From the NCBI GenBank assembly GCA_946482545.1, contig CAMLRX010000004.1, forward strand, positions 1 to 62,737: a DNA stretch of 62,737 bases, given 5' to 3'. This DNA comes from an uncultured Flavihumibacter sp. GTDB taxonomy: Bacteria; Bacteroidota; Bacteroidia; Chitinophagales; Chitinophagaceae. Below are positions 8,024 to 16,954 of this stretch, piece after piece (within the stretch, counting starts at the first letter, position 1; the number at the start of each line of letters is the position of its first letter). A model generated the notes under the pieces. The model had not been told where the DNA came from and searched no databases. It saw nothing but the letters and a program-made list of their open reading frames with translations. Position numbers and translations under genes: made by a program.

Positions 8024-11000
8024 ATGAAAGTGCTATTTCAGCATTTTTCCCGATCATTGATGTTGCTTTTTCTGGCAACGTGTATGGGGAAGATCGCTTC
8101 AGCCCAGATTAAAATTTCCGGGAAGGTACTGGAGAAAAGTACCAAAGCGCCAATGGATGGTGTGGCCATCAGGTTAAAAGGGTCCACCACCGGAACTTCC
8201 ACCAACAGCGAGGGTATTTATTCTATCACTGTTCCTTCTTCCAGATCGGTACTTGAATTCAGTTTTGTAGGGTATGCCGCACAACAGGTTACGGTAGGTT
8301 CCCGTACCGAGATTAATCTTGAACTGGAAGAAGATATTAAAGGAATGGACGAAGTGGTGATCGGTTACCAAACGGTACAGCGCCGCAGAACCACGGCTGC
8401 CGTTGGTTCGGTGAAAGGGAAGGAGTTCGAGAATACACCTTATACTTCTTTTGATCAGATGCTGCAGGGCAGGGTAGCCGGACTTACCGTACTGAGTGTT
8501 TCCGGTGAACCGGGCTCCAATAATATTGTAAACATCCGGGGTACCACCAGTTTGCAGGAGAACGGCATCAGTCAGCCTTTGTATGTAATTGATGGTATTG
8601 TGTTTGATGTTGGCGATATGCCTGCTGCTTACGGCAACAGCAACCCGCTTACTTCCATTAACCCGAATGATATTGAATCCGTAGATATCCTGAAGGATGC
8701 TTCTGCCTCCGCTATTTATGGTGCAAGGGCCGCCAATGGGGTGATACTCGTGAAAACAAAACGCCCCAAAAGCGGTAAGCCTGAAATGCGCATCTCCGCT
8801 TATACCGGTGTTTCCGATCGTCCGGCGCTGAAGCCTGTAGTGGCGGGCGCTGCCGAACGAAGGATGAAAATGGATCTGCTGCGTGCAGGTGGTGACTATT
8901 CCCGTATTGCAGCAGGAAACATGAACCTTTTCCTGACGGACAGTCTGAACCCCGCATTCAACAACAATGTTGACTGGCAGGGCATGTTTCTTCAAAAAGC
9001 GCATGTTTCCAACATCGATGCCAGCGTGGCAGCGAATGAAGAAAAATATGCCTACCGCCTCGCCATCAACAGGTATACTGAAGAAGGGGTAATGAAAGGA
9101 TACGATTTTCAACGGCTTGCGCCAAGGTTGTTCCTGCAACTGCGTCCTGCTAAAAATGTACAGATCATTAATAACCTGTACATGTCTTTTCAAAAATCCA
9201 AACATGGCACAGGCGACGGAGGAAGATACCCTTTCTATGCATGGGGCTTCCCATCCTCTTTCTGGGCGCTTTCAGAAGAAAACATCAAAGCGTATACCGG
9301 CAGGCTGGATGAACTGATGGATGATGACCGCACCAGTTCCATCAACGGCAACACCAAAGTTGAAGTTACGCTGGCCAAAAACCTGTTGTTGAGTTCTACG
9401 CTCGACTACAACTTTAACAACAACCGCCGCGACTGGTACTATGACCGCGCAGTAAACCCTGCTGGAGTTTCTACCGCAATCAACAATGAATTTCTGACAC
9501 GCAGGTATGAGCTTACCAATATGCTTACCTACTATACAACAATCAAACAGGACCATAACCTGAGTTTCATTGTTGGACAAGGTGCGGAGGAGCAGGTGGT
9601 GAACAGTACTTATATGAGCGGAACAGATATCACACTCAGCGCCATCAAAACAATTCAGGGCGTTCCTGCCGGACCCAATCTCTTTGGTTACACCTCCACG
9701 CAGGAGAGAAGTCGCCTCTCTTTCTTCGGAAGGGCTTCCTACAGCTTCAGAAACAAATACATGCTTGACCTCAACTATAGAAGGGATGCTTCTTCCCGCT
9801 TCGGAAGAGACAATCGCTGGGGTGAATTTCCCGCTGTATCGGCAGGATGGGTAGCTTCTGATGAAGCGTTCTTCAAGCCGGTTGAAAAAGTGGTTTCTTT
9901 CCTCAAGTTCAGGGCCAGCTATGGTATTACAGGTGTTGATCCTGGAAGTTATTACGCGCAATACCTTCAGCTCACCACGAACGCTTCTTATCCAGGCTCA
10001 TCGCTGGGTCTCGTAGGGAATGGAAACGTAAGCACCTACAATGGCGTAACCGTGGCCTATCCAAACTATACGCAACCAGCAGCTACAAAATCCATCAGTT
10101 GGGAGCGTAGTCCGCAATACAATGTGGGTGTAGATATGGGATTGTTCAACGACAGGATCAACATTACCGCAGATTGGTACGTGCGGGATTCCAAGGACAA
10201 AGTATTTGATGTAGCGGTGCCTGTTACAACCGGCTACACCCTTGCCTCTGATAACTATGTGAGCCTGCGCAACACCGGTTTGGAATTTACCATCAACGCG
10301 AATATGCTTCCGAAAGCCTCTAAACTCAGGTGGAACCTGAACTTCAACGTGGCTTACAACGACAACTATATCACCAAACTGCCCGACGGTGGTCGCGATT
10401 TCTTCTACGGACCACCGTGGATGAGAAGATCACTCTCCATAGGCCAACCGCTTTTCAGCTTCCAGGTATGGCAGGTGGATGGTGTGTATGCCAGTACTTC
10501 GGACGTGCCTGTTGACCCGCTTACGGGAGACAGGATGCGCTGGGCCAACTCCAATGGTCCGCTCTTCTCCGGTGGCGACCCCGCACGCAGGGATATGAAC
10601 GGTGATTATGTCATCAACGACCTGGACCGCATTACCATGGGAAGCCCCAATCCTGATATCGCAGGTGGTATTTCCAATACTTTCAGCTACAAAAACTTCT
10701 CTCTTGATATCCTGTGTAGTTTCATCTCCGGAAGAAAACTCTGGAACGGGTACCTTTCCGACAGGTTGCAGGATGCGGGAACTGCTGATCCTTACTGGAT
10801 CTGGGGCGGAAGCGCAGGGCCGGCAATGGATTTCCAGGGCGCAACTTTCTGGACCAAAGAAGGAGACAATGCCACTTATCCTTCACTCATTACCAATACG
10901 GTGGACAAATGGCATATCGCGCAATCCATGTTCGTGGAAGACGCCAGCTTCTTCCGGATGAAGCGCATATCATTGGGCTATGCATTGCCGCAAACACTGG

Positions 11001-11173
11001 TGAATAAAGCCAAACTGAAGCAGGTAAGGGTATATGGTTTGCTCGACAACGTTTTCGTGCTGTCAAGAGCTACCGTTCCGGATCCTGAGGCGGTGGAGCC
11101 GAACGGCTATTCCAGCGGTAACGACTATCCCATGCCAAAGAAATTTACTGTAGGTATTGATATCAGTTTTTAA
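8024..11173 (+). CDS. SusC/RagA-family TonB-dependent outer membrane transporter
   Basis: I chose the ATG at 8024 (1049 residues) because it starts directly with a signal peptide (MKVLFQHFSRSLMLLFLATC to SAQ); the open frame extends 24 codons upstream without such a feature. Domains in order: a carboxypeptidase-regulatory-like domain at about 30-115 (ISGKVLEKST...GIYSITVP), a TonB-box-like DEVVIGYQT, a plug domain with MLQGRVAGL and VNIRGTTSL, the GVILVKTK end of the plug, and a C-terminal 22-strand barrel ending in aromatic I-S-F. SusC proteins import oligosaccharides or peptides under the SusD lid using TonB energy. The SusD gene follows 23 bp downstream. No ECF-sigma/anti-sigma pair or hybrid two-component regulator sits nearby. 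Confidence 0.95.
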   Translation: MKVLFQHFSRSLMLLFLATCMGKIASAQIKISGKVLEKSTKAPMDGVAIRLKGSTTGTSTNSEGIYSITVPSSRSVLEFSFVGYAAQQVTVGSRTEINLELEEDIKGMDEVVIGYQTVQRRRTTAAVGSVKGKEFENTPYTSFDQMLQGRVAGLTVLSVSGEPGSNNIVNIRGTTSLQENGISQPLYVIDGIVFDVGDMPAAYGNSNPLTSINPNDIESVDILKDASASAIYGARAANGVILVKTKRPKSGKPEMRISAYTGVSDRPALKPVVAGAAERRMKMDLLRAGGDYSRIAAGNMNLFLTDSLNPAFNNNVDWQGMFLQKAHVSNIDASVAANEEKYAYRLAINRYTEEGVMKGYDFQRLAPRLFLQLRPAKNVQIINNLYMSFQKSKHGTGDGGRYPFYAWGFPSSFWALSEENIKAYTGRLDELMDDDRTSSINGNTKVEVTLAKNLLLSSTLDYNFNNNRRDWYYDRAVNPAGVSTAINNEFLTRRYELTNMLTYYTTIKQDHNLSFIVGQGAEEQVVNSTYMSGTDITLSAIKTIQGVPAGPNLFGYTSTQERSRLSFFGRASYSFRNKYMLDLNYRRDASSRFGRDNRWGEFPAVSAGWVASDEAFFKPVEKVVSFLKFRASYGITGVDPGSYYAQYLQLTTNASYPGSSLGLVGNGNVSTYNGVTVAYPNYTQPAATKSISWERSPQYNVGVDMGLFNDRINITADWYVRDSKDKVFDVAVPVTTGYTLASDNYVSLRNTGLEFTINANMLPKASKLRWNLNFNVAYNDNYITKLPDGGRDFFYGPPWMRRSLSIGQPLFSFQVWQVDGVYASTSDVPVDPLTGDRMRWANSNGPLFSGGDPARRDMNGDYVINDLDRITMGSPNPDIAGGISNTFSYKNFSLDILCSFISGRKLWNGYLSDRLQDAGTADPYWIWGGSAGPAMDFQGATFWTKEGDNATYPSLITNTVDKWHIAQSMFVEDASFFRMKRISLGYALPQTLVNKAKLKQVRVYGLLDNVFVLSRATVPDPEAVEPNGYSSGNDYPMPKKFTVGIDISF

Positions 11174-11196
11174 GGTACGCTTCCAAAATCAGACAA

Positions 11197-12675
11197 ATGA
11201 AAAAAGTAATATTCCTTTCAATAATAACAGCGGGCCTGATGCTTGGATCCTGTTCCAAGTTCCTGGACAGGGAACCCATCAGTGCCGGAACAGACGAGAA
11301 TTTCTGGAAAAGTGAGGCCGAAGCCGTAAGTGCGATTTCAGGGGCTTATGCACTCCTCAGAACTTCTTTTAATGATGCACTTGCTTTTTATGCGTATGGC
11401 GACTATGCCACCGATCAGTTCAGGTATAATTTTGGCGGAGATTACGGGCAGGTCAGTGATATGACCTGGAACCTCTCTTTCTCATTCAACGATACCTGGC
11501 GCCCCATGATGAAGTTGCGTCGCTACGATAACTTCTACCGGGTGATTGACCAAGCCAACCGTTGCATCAAGTACATTCCACAAATTCCTTTGGAAGAATT
11601 CTCCAACCAGGGCACGGCTGAAGCCGACAGGGCGCGTTTGGTGGGAGAAGCGTATTTCCTGAGAGCCTTCACTTATTTTTATATGGCCCGTGTTTGGGGC
11701 GGTGTTCCGCTCGTGAAAGAAACAGCCGGTAAGATTACTGAGGCGGTGGAATTACCACGCTCCACGGAAGAAGAAGTGCTGGCTGAAGTAAAAGCGAGTC
11801 TTACAGAAGCCATCAAACGCCTTTCCTGGGGATACAGCAGTGAAAGCAGCCGGGCAATACGCGCCAACAAAGGAGCGGCATTCTCCCTGCTGGCCCATAC
11901 TTATGCCTGGGAAGGGAACTACGAGGATTGCGCAAAGGCCGCTGATTCCGTGTTGTTGAGTAACAATTATTCTTATGTTTCCCGCCAGAGCTATCTTGAT
12001 ATTTTTAAAGGAAAATCTTCCGAAGGTATCTTCGAGATTGCCCAGAATGCAAACAATGAAGGCAGCGCCGGTTCCATTTCTTTCTATACATTACGCGGCA
12101 CCTATCTTAGGACATATACCGGAACACAGACACAACATCCTTTGGACGCTTCGGCTTTCCGCGCAAAGTTTCCCGACCAAACCGATCTGAGGGTGCAGAA
12201 AGCTTTTGCAGAATATAGTTCCACTGATCCTTTTTGTATCAAATACTCAAATATCCTTTACACAGGGCAGAACAATACAGGTCCTATCGCCCTGAACAAT
12301 ATCATTGTGTTCCGTTTGTCAGACATTGCGCTGTTGCGTGCTGAAGCGCTGGCAGCCACCGGGAGGTACAATGATGCGCGCCCCCTGTTGAATAATATCA
12401 TTTCACTCGCAAAGCCCGGAAGTATGTACACTGGTGCTGATGCAAATATGCTGAAGGCTATTTTCGATGAAAGGGGCAGAGAACTTTTCCTGGAAGGACA
12501 CAGGTACTACGACCTTGTTCGTCAGGCAAAGGCCACAGGTACAGTGAGCTTCGGCGGCAGCAGAATGCCCGAAGCCGCTTTTACTGCCGGAAAATACCAG
12601 TGGCCGATAGATCCTTACCTGATGTCGCTCAATCCAAGACTTGAGCAAACGCAATACTGGAAGGATAAAATGTGA
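11197..12675 (+). CDS. SusD/RagB-family surface substrate-binding lipoprotein
   Basis: The 492-residue product starts with a lipoprotein signal peptide (lipobox LGSC, Cys 19) followed by SKFLDREP, the usual SusD start. The N-terminal ENFWKSEAEAVSAISGAYALLR, the LVGEAYFLRAFTYFYMARVWGGVPL tetratricopeptide-like helices (split here across the surface) and a C-terminal DERGRELFLEGHRYYDLVR stretch followed by NP-x-L-x-Q are characteristic of the family. It caps the partner SusC barrel and determines which glycan or glycopeptide is captured. The ligand cannot be predicted from sequence. Context with GH127 and GH51 enzymes suggests an L-arabinofuranose-containing substrate. Confidence 0.95.
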   Translation: MKKVIFLSIITAGLMLGSCSKFLDREPISAGTDENFWKSEAEAVSAISGAYALLRTSFNDALAFYAYGDYATDQFRYNFGGDYGQVSDMTWNLSFSFNDTWRPMMKLRRYDNFYRVIDQANRCIKYIPQIPLEEFSNQGTAEADRARLVGEAYFLRAFTYFYMARVWGGVPLVKETAGKITEAVELPRSTEEEVLAEVKASLTEAIKRLSWGYSSESSRAIRANKGAAFSLLAHTYAWEGNYEDCAKAADSVLLSNNYSYVSRQSYLDIFKGKSSEGIFEIAQNANNEGSAGSISFYTLRGTYLRTYTGTQTQHPLDASAFRAKFPDQTDLRVQKAFAEYSSTDPFCIKYSNILYTGQNNTGPIALNNIIVFRLSDIALLRAEALAATGRYNDARPLLNNIISLAKPGSMYTGADANMLKAIFDERGRELFLEGHRYYDLVRQAKATGTVSFGGSRMPEAAFTAGKYQWPIDPYLMSLNPRLEQTQYWKDKM

Positions 12676-12706
12676 TCCCCTTATTTCAACCATCAAAGTA
12701 AAACGT

Positions 12707-13378
12707 ATGAAATCAAATAGAATATGGATGCTCCCGGTGGTGTGCCTGCTGATGATACTGGCCACTTCCTGCAGTAAATCTGAATACTTTACAGACGGAG
12801 GTGTGCACACAGCTACTACGCCACTCTCCAATTACGATTACCTGAAACAGCATTCCTGGAAAAGTTTCGATTCCATGATGATGATCGTGGATTATTTCGG
12901 GCTGAAAGAAGAACTCAATAACGCGCCCACCGTTTTTGCAGTAACCAATTACTCCATCAGCAGGTACGTGGCGATCCTGAAGTTACAGCGCGATGAAAAC
13001 CTTCCTTTTACCATTGATACTTTGTGTAAGGGGCTTTCTGCCGATTCCGTGCGCCAGTATTTCCTGGGGCAGAAGATCACGCTCGACAATGCCGCATCTA
13101 CCATTACCGCAGGCTCCTCGCTTGGAAAAACATCCTGCGCGGTGGTGAAAGAAAGACAACCCAACAATTCCGGATACTACAACTGGGGCAATACGCCGGT
13201 GTATTCACTTTATTACATCAAAATTATCGGCACGGTTGACGACCCTACTGCACCACCTGTACCTGGAGCTACCGATGTTGATAAAAAGGTGATTTGTCAG
13301 ACCACCGGCATTGAAACCCGGAACGGCACCACCTCCTTGCATGTGCTGTCCAACCAACATGTATTTGTAAGATTCTAG
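12707..13378 (+). CDS. Fasciclin-like lipoprotein of the SusCD locus
   Basis: The ATG at 12707 (223 residues) gives a clean lipoprotein signal (ILATSCSKSE, lipobox A-T-S-C); the longer frame starts inside the SusD gene. The sequence NAPTVFAVTNYSISRYV resembles the fasciclin (FAS1) core TVFAPTN, and the spacing to a later SLHVLSNQHVFVRF C-terminus, where FAS1 domains often have an N-G-x-x-H-x-I/V end, supports one domain at about 40-220. Such lipoproteins often accompany SusCD pairs in Chitinophagaceae and are thought to bind substrate or matrix at the cell surface. The gap to SusD is 31 bp and to the next gene 24 bp, so it belongs to the operon. Domain assignment is by eye and moderate. Confidence 0.65.
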   Translation: MKSNRIWMLPVVCLLMILATSCSKSEYFTDGGVHTATTPLSNYDYLKQHSWKSFDSMMMIVDYFGLKEELNNAPTVFAVTNYSISRYVAILKLQRDENLPFTIDTLCKGLSADSVRQYFLGQKITLDNAASTITAGSSLGKTSCAVVKERQPNNSGYYNWGNTPVYSLYYIKIIGTVDDPTAPPVPGATDVDKKVICQTTGIETRNGTTSLHVLSNQHVFVRF

Positions 13379-13402
13379 TCTTCACAACCAAAACTCTAAA
13401 GT

Positions 13403-14353
13403 ATGAAACACATACGTACGCTGCTGGCCGCGGCGCTCCTCATAGGTTCTTTTAACAGTTGTATGAAACCCGAAGTTGGATTTCTGAGCGATAATATCTT
13501 TTACCGTTCCAATCCCTTCGTGGCGAAAACAGGGTTGGTGTATGCTTCAGCTCCGTTGGAAACCGATGGTTCCACCGCACCACTCTCCGTTAAATTGCTG
13601 GCTATACGCAATAAGGCAACAGGACAATCCGCTGATGATTTACTTAAAGAAAGAGAGATCACCACTTTTCTGTCTGAAATCCTGGAAACAGACAATACCA
13701 TTGAGAAGCTGAACGCTAAAATGCAGAAAAGCATGGTGAAGCCTTTCAATGTGAACCCCATTGGCGGAAGACTGGAGTTCTCTCCGGCAACCGCTTATGT
13801 TACGCCCGGGGTGTACACTATTGATCTTGAAATTTCTAACGTAAGAGGAACCAGGATCATGAAAGATGCCTGCGAGATCAGGATTCAGGCGCCACTTCCT
13901 ACCGACCTGTATTTGCTGAACCCACCTTTCTGGTCGTTGTCTGATGTAGGTTCTGAAGCTGTATTCTATACCATTTCTGATCCTATGACCATGAAAGTGG
14001 AGCACGATCCTGCTGGTCCCAACAAGATCATCTTCAAATGGAAAGATAAGAACGGCAGATTCTTTAATCCCAAAGCAGGTGATGTGGTGCTGCGCGGCGA
14101 CCGTCCGCATTTCGCCACCATGAATCCCTATTTCCCGGAGGAAAAAACAGATACTGCCCTGGTGTTCCAATACCCCACGGTACCTGCTTTCCCGGTGCAG
14201 AAAGGCGCTTATGGCAACTACCTTAACTACTACCGTATTCCCGGTGGAAAAATTGACCTTGGAAAGAACCTGAACAATGCATTTGAAATGCGCTTCTTCG
14301 CGCCAGGTACCTGGAACGTAACCATTAATATTTCTGTGGCGGCTAAATTATAG
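13403..14353 (+). CDS. Surface lipoprotein of unknown function (possibly DUF5007-like)
   Basis: The 316-residue product has a lipoprotein-type signal (LIGSFNSCMKPE; N-S-C is a slightly weak lipobox). The mature part opens with VGFLSDNIFYRSNPFV and has alternating beta-type segments, including a cadherin-like GGRLEFSPATAYVTPGVYTI stretch around 125-145. I recognise a resemblance to Bacteroidota DUF5007 proteins that sit behind SusCD pairs, but this is from memory and uncertain. It is 24 bp after the fasciclin-like gene and 44 bp before the Svx-like gene. It probably acts on the cell surface as an additional glycan-binding protein, like SusE/F. That role is inferred from position only. Confidence 0.6.
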   Translation: MKHIRTLLAAALLIGSFNSCMKPEVGFLSDNIFYRSNPFVAKTGLVYASAPLETDGSTAPLSVKLLAIRNKATGQSADDLLKEREITTFLSEILETDNTIEKLNAKMQKSMVKPFNVNPIGGRLEFSPATAYVTPGVYTIDLEISNVRGTRIMKDACEIRIQAPLPTDLYLLNPPFWSLSDVGSEAVFYTISDPMTMKVEHDPAGPNKIIFKWKDKNGRFFNPKAGDVVLRGDRPHFATMNPYFPEEKTDTALVFQYPTVPAFPVQKGAYGNYLNYYRIPGGKIDLGKNLNNAFEMRFFAPGTWNVTINISVAAKL

Positions 14354-14397
14354 CCGTCACTTTTTCCTTCCTTATCGTATAATACCACCGATAAATC

Positions 14398-16932
14398 ATG
14401 AGACCTTTTTCCCTGTTGCTGACGGCAGGGCTGGCATTGCTTTGTGCAACCGCCGCCCGCGCCCAGAAAGAAGTGTACATTCCCAATGAATGGAAAAATC
14501 CCGCGGCAAACATTCCTTACGACCTGCAAAACCGTTCCCGGGAATCAGAAAACTTTGTAGTGGCCTGGGGGCCTTTGGTGGGCAACGATCCACAAACAGC
14601 TACTGACCCCAATCTCCGGTTCAATCCGCAGGAAGTGCTGGATACGTTGGAAAGCATTTACAGCTTTTACATCAGGGACCTTAAAGTGGTGGATGAGATC
14701 GGAAACCTCAGCAAGTACAAGATCATGATTACCATGAACGAAACCTGGCGGCCCGGACTGTACACCGGATGGGCCTTCGGTGGCGGATGGGATATGGTGA
14801 TAGGTGGAATGTGGGTAGCGCCCGCTGCCACAAAAAACAGCGGCTGGGTGCTTTCACACGAATTCATGCACACCATTCAGTACATGGTGAGTGTGTTGTA
14901 TCCCGGCCACGGTTACATGGGTGTGGACCATAGCGGCTTCTTCTGGGAAACACATGCCAATTTCATGGCCCTGCAACGTTACCCTGAACTCGTGGGAAAC
15001 ACGGATATGCCAAGGGGAATGAACATGAACCATTATTACATTGGTTCAGCCAGAAAACACTATGCCTCCTGGTATTTCCTGCAACTTTTTAAAGATAAAT
15101 ACGGGATTGAATTTATTAACCGTATCTGGAAGGAATCTGATCCTAACAGTAAAGAACACCCGCTTCAAACTGTGAAAAGATTACTCGGTCTTTCCCAGGA
15201 AGGATTGAATGACCTGATGGCGGAAAATGCCCTGCGTTGCGCGAAGTGGGATTTCAGCAACCGCGCGCAAATGACTGCTGCTGAAAACGGACTCGGCAAA
15301 GAATACTTCTGGAGAAGATACATGCTGCTTGATTCCCTCGCGCCCGGGAGATTCGCAATTCCCGACCGGCTGGCACCACAGGATTACGGCACCAACGTGA
15401 TCCGGCTGTTCCCCAAAAAAGAGCAGGGCTGTGATAAAGAATACGTGTACCTCCGCTTTAAAGGGCATGTGGATGCCGGAGCCAACTCTGGATGGCGTTT
15501 TGGTATTGTTACCGTGCAACAGGATGGCGGTATTACGTATAGTCCTACCATGAAAGATGGCGAACTCTTGTACACCTTACCCGACAATACTACGGAAACC
15601 TACCTGGTAGTAATGGGCGCGCCAACAGTGCACCATAACTACAACTTGTTTGAGCCTGGTTTCCCGAAACTTTACAGGTATCCCTGGGAAATAAATATTC
15701 AGGGAGCGGTACCTGAAGGGTATCAACCTGGCTTCAGAATGATGAATGGTGTGGCCGGAGCGGCCCATGCCAATGGCGGTGGTTTCGTGGCATCAACTGC
15801 ATCTGTGGCCGCAACCGCTTATGTTGCGCCCGGCGCTGTTGTCCTTGACAGGGCGCAGGTTACCGGGAACGCCCGCATTGAAGGAAAGGCAATGGTAGGC
15901 GATGATGCCCGGGTAATGGACAATGCCATTGTAGGCGGATTCGCCATCGTAGCAGGTAACGCAGAAGTGCGCGGAACTGCCAAAGTAATAGAGCAGGGGG
16001 CTGCGTATTTTGGCACGAGAGTGAATGGAAACGCCACCCTGAAAGGCAATGCCGTGATGTTTTACGCCAACATCAATGACAATTCACTGATAGGTGGAAA
16101 CGCCTTCACCTGGGGTGCCGATAATTTAGGCGGCTCCATAGAAATAGGTGGCGATGCTGAAATAGGTGGAACCTGCACTGCCGGTAAATACCTCCAGGTG
16201 CCCTGGCTGATTACCGCACCGGGTGCGCCCGCGCGGCCCGCTTGCGACGGGCAAACAGAACATGCGCTAAATAATGATGTAAACCAGGCTTATCAACTGT
16301 TTTCAGCCAGCGAAATGGCTTTCTCCAAAAGAGTGAGTTGTGGCGAAATAACAGGAGAAGCAGAAAATATGCCTCCGGTAGTAAATGCCGGTACTGAAAA
16401 AACCATCACACTGCCCGTGAACTATGTAAGGTTATCCGGAACATTTTCAGATCCGGACGGTACCGTGGAAACTGCCTTATGGACTAAGGTTTCTGGTCCT
16501 GCGGCCACCATCATCAACCCCGGAAGCGCCGATGTAATGGTGCGTAACCTGGTGGAAGGCATTTACGTATTCAACCTGCGGGCGACGGATAACAACGGAG
16601 CCATTGCCAGTGCCGAAGTAAAAGTGACTGTGTTGAAGGCACCTGATGAACCTGTAGTGCCCATTGACAATGGCCCGGGCACAGATTATATCACTAATTT
16701 GCAGTTCTGGCCAAATCCCGGTGTGGGAACAGTAAAAATAAGATACCCCCGCATTACAGGCGGAGAACTGCTGGTTACGGATGCACGTGGAAAGGCGCTT
16801 AAAAAGCAACAACTGAATGCAGGCAGTACTACGGAAATCGATGTTTCAGCATGGCCCGCAGGCATCTACCACGTGCGGTTATTCGACACCGATGGGAAAA
16901 AACATTTTGGCAAACTGGTAGTGGCACATTAA
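14398..16932 (+). CDS. T9SS-secreted Svx/AvrXca-type metallopeptidase with hexapeptide-repeat and PKD-like regions
   Basis: The 844-residue product has a signal peptide ending at RAQK. The N-terminal ~460 residues resemble Svx/AvrXca virulence-associated proteins of plant pathogens: NEWKNP near the start and a zinc motif H154-E155-F-M-H158, with E184 in FFWETHANF as a candidate third ligand (gluzincin pattern). Residues about 465-598 are hexapeptide-like repeats (GNARIEG, GDDARV, GNAEVRG, GNATLKG) expected to form a left-handed beta-helix. A K319L/PKD-like domain spans about 659-750, and residues 767-844 are a type A T9SS sorting domain (FWPNPG to the GKLVV end). The protein is therefore exported and probably attached to the surface or released. 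It sits inside the SusCD operon, 22 bp before a PorV-like gene. Confidence 0.82.
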   Translation: MRPFSLLLTAGLALLCATAARAQKEVYIPNEWKNPAANIPYDLQNRSRESENFVVAWGPLVGNDPQTATDPNLRFNPQEVLDTLESIYSFYIRDLKVVDEIGNLSKYKIMITMNETWRPGLYTGWAFGGGWDMVIGGMWVAPAATKNSGWVLSHEFMHTIQYMVSVLYPGHGYMGVDHSGFFWETHANFMALQRYPELVGNTDMPRGMNMNHYYIGSARKHYASWYFLQLFKDKYGIEFINRIWKESDPNSKEHPLQTVKRLLGLSQEGLNDLMAENALRCAKWDFSNRAQMTAAENGLGKEYFWRRYMLLDSLAPGRFAIPDRLAPQDYGTNVIRLFPKKEQGCDKEYVYLRFKGHVDAGANSGWRFGIVTVQQDGGITYSPTMKDGELLYTLPDNTTETYLVVMGAPTVHHNYNLFEPGFPKLYRYPWEINIQGAVPEGYQPGFRMMNGVAGAAHANGGGFVASTASVAATAYVAPGAVVLDRAQVTGNARIEGKAMVGDDARVMDNAIVGGFAIVAGNAEVRGTAKVIEQGAAYFGTRVNGNATLKGNAVMFYANINDNSLIGGNAFTWGADNLGGSIEIGGDAEIGGTCTAGKYLQVPWLITAPGAPARPACDGQTEHALNNDVNQAYQLFSASEMAFSKRVSCGEITGEAENMPPVVNAGTEKTITLPVNYVRLSGTFSDPDGTVETALWTKVSGPAATIINPGSADVMVRNLVEGIYVFNLRATDNNGAIASAEVKVTVLKAPDEPVVPIDNGPGTDYITNLQFWPNPGVGTVKIRYPRITGGELLVTDARGKALKKQQLNAGSTTEIDVSAWPAGIYHVRLFDTDGKKHFGKLVVAH

Positions 16933-16954
16933 CCATTACTCCAAATCCGCAACA

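Noticed and set aside
8174..9205. 343-codon open frame opposite susC
   Set aside because: Antisense shadow of the SusC gene with His/Arg-rich composition and no signal or motif.
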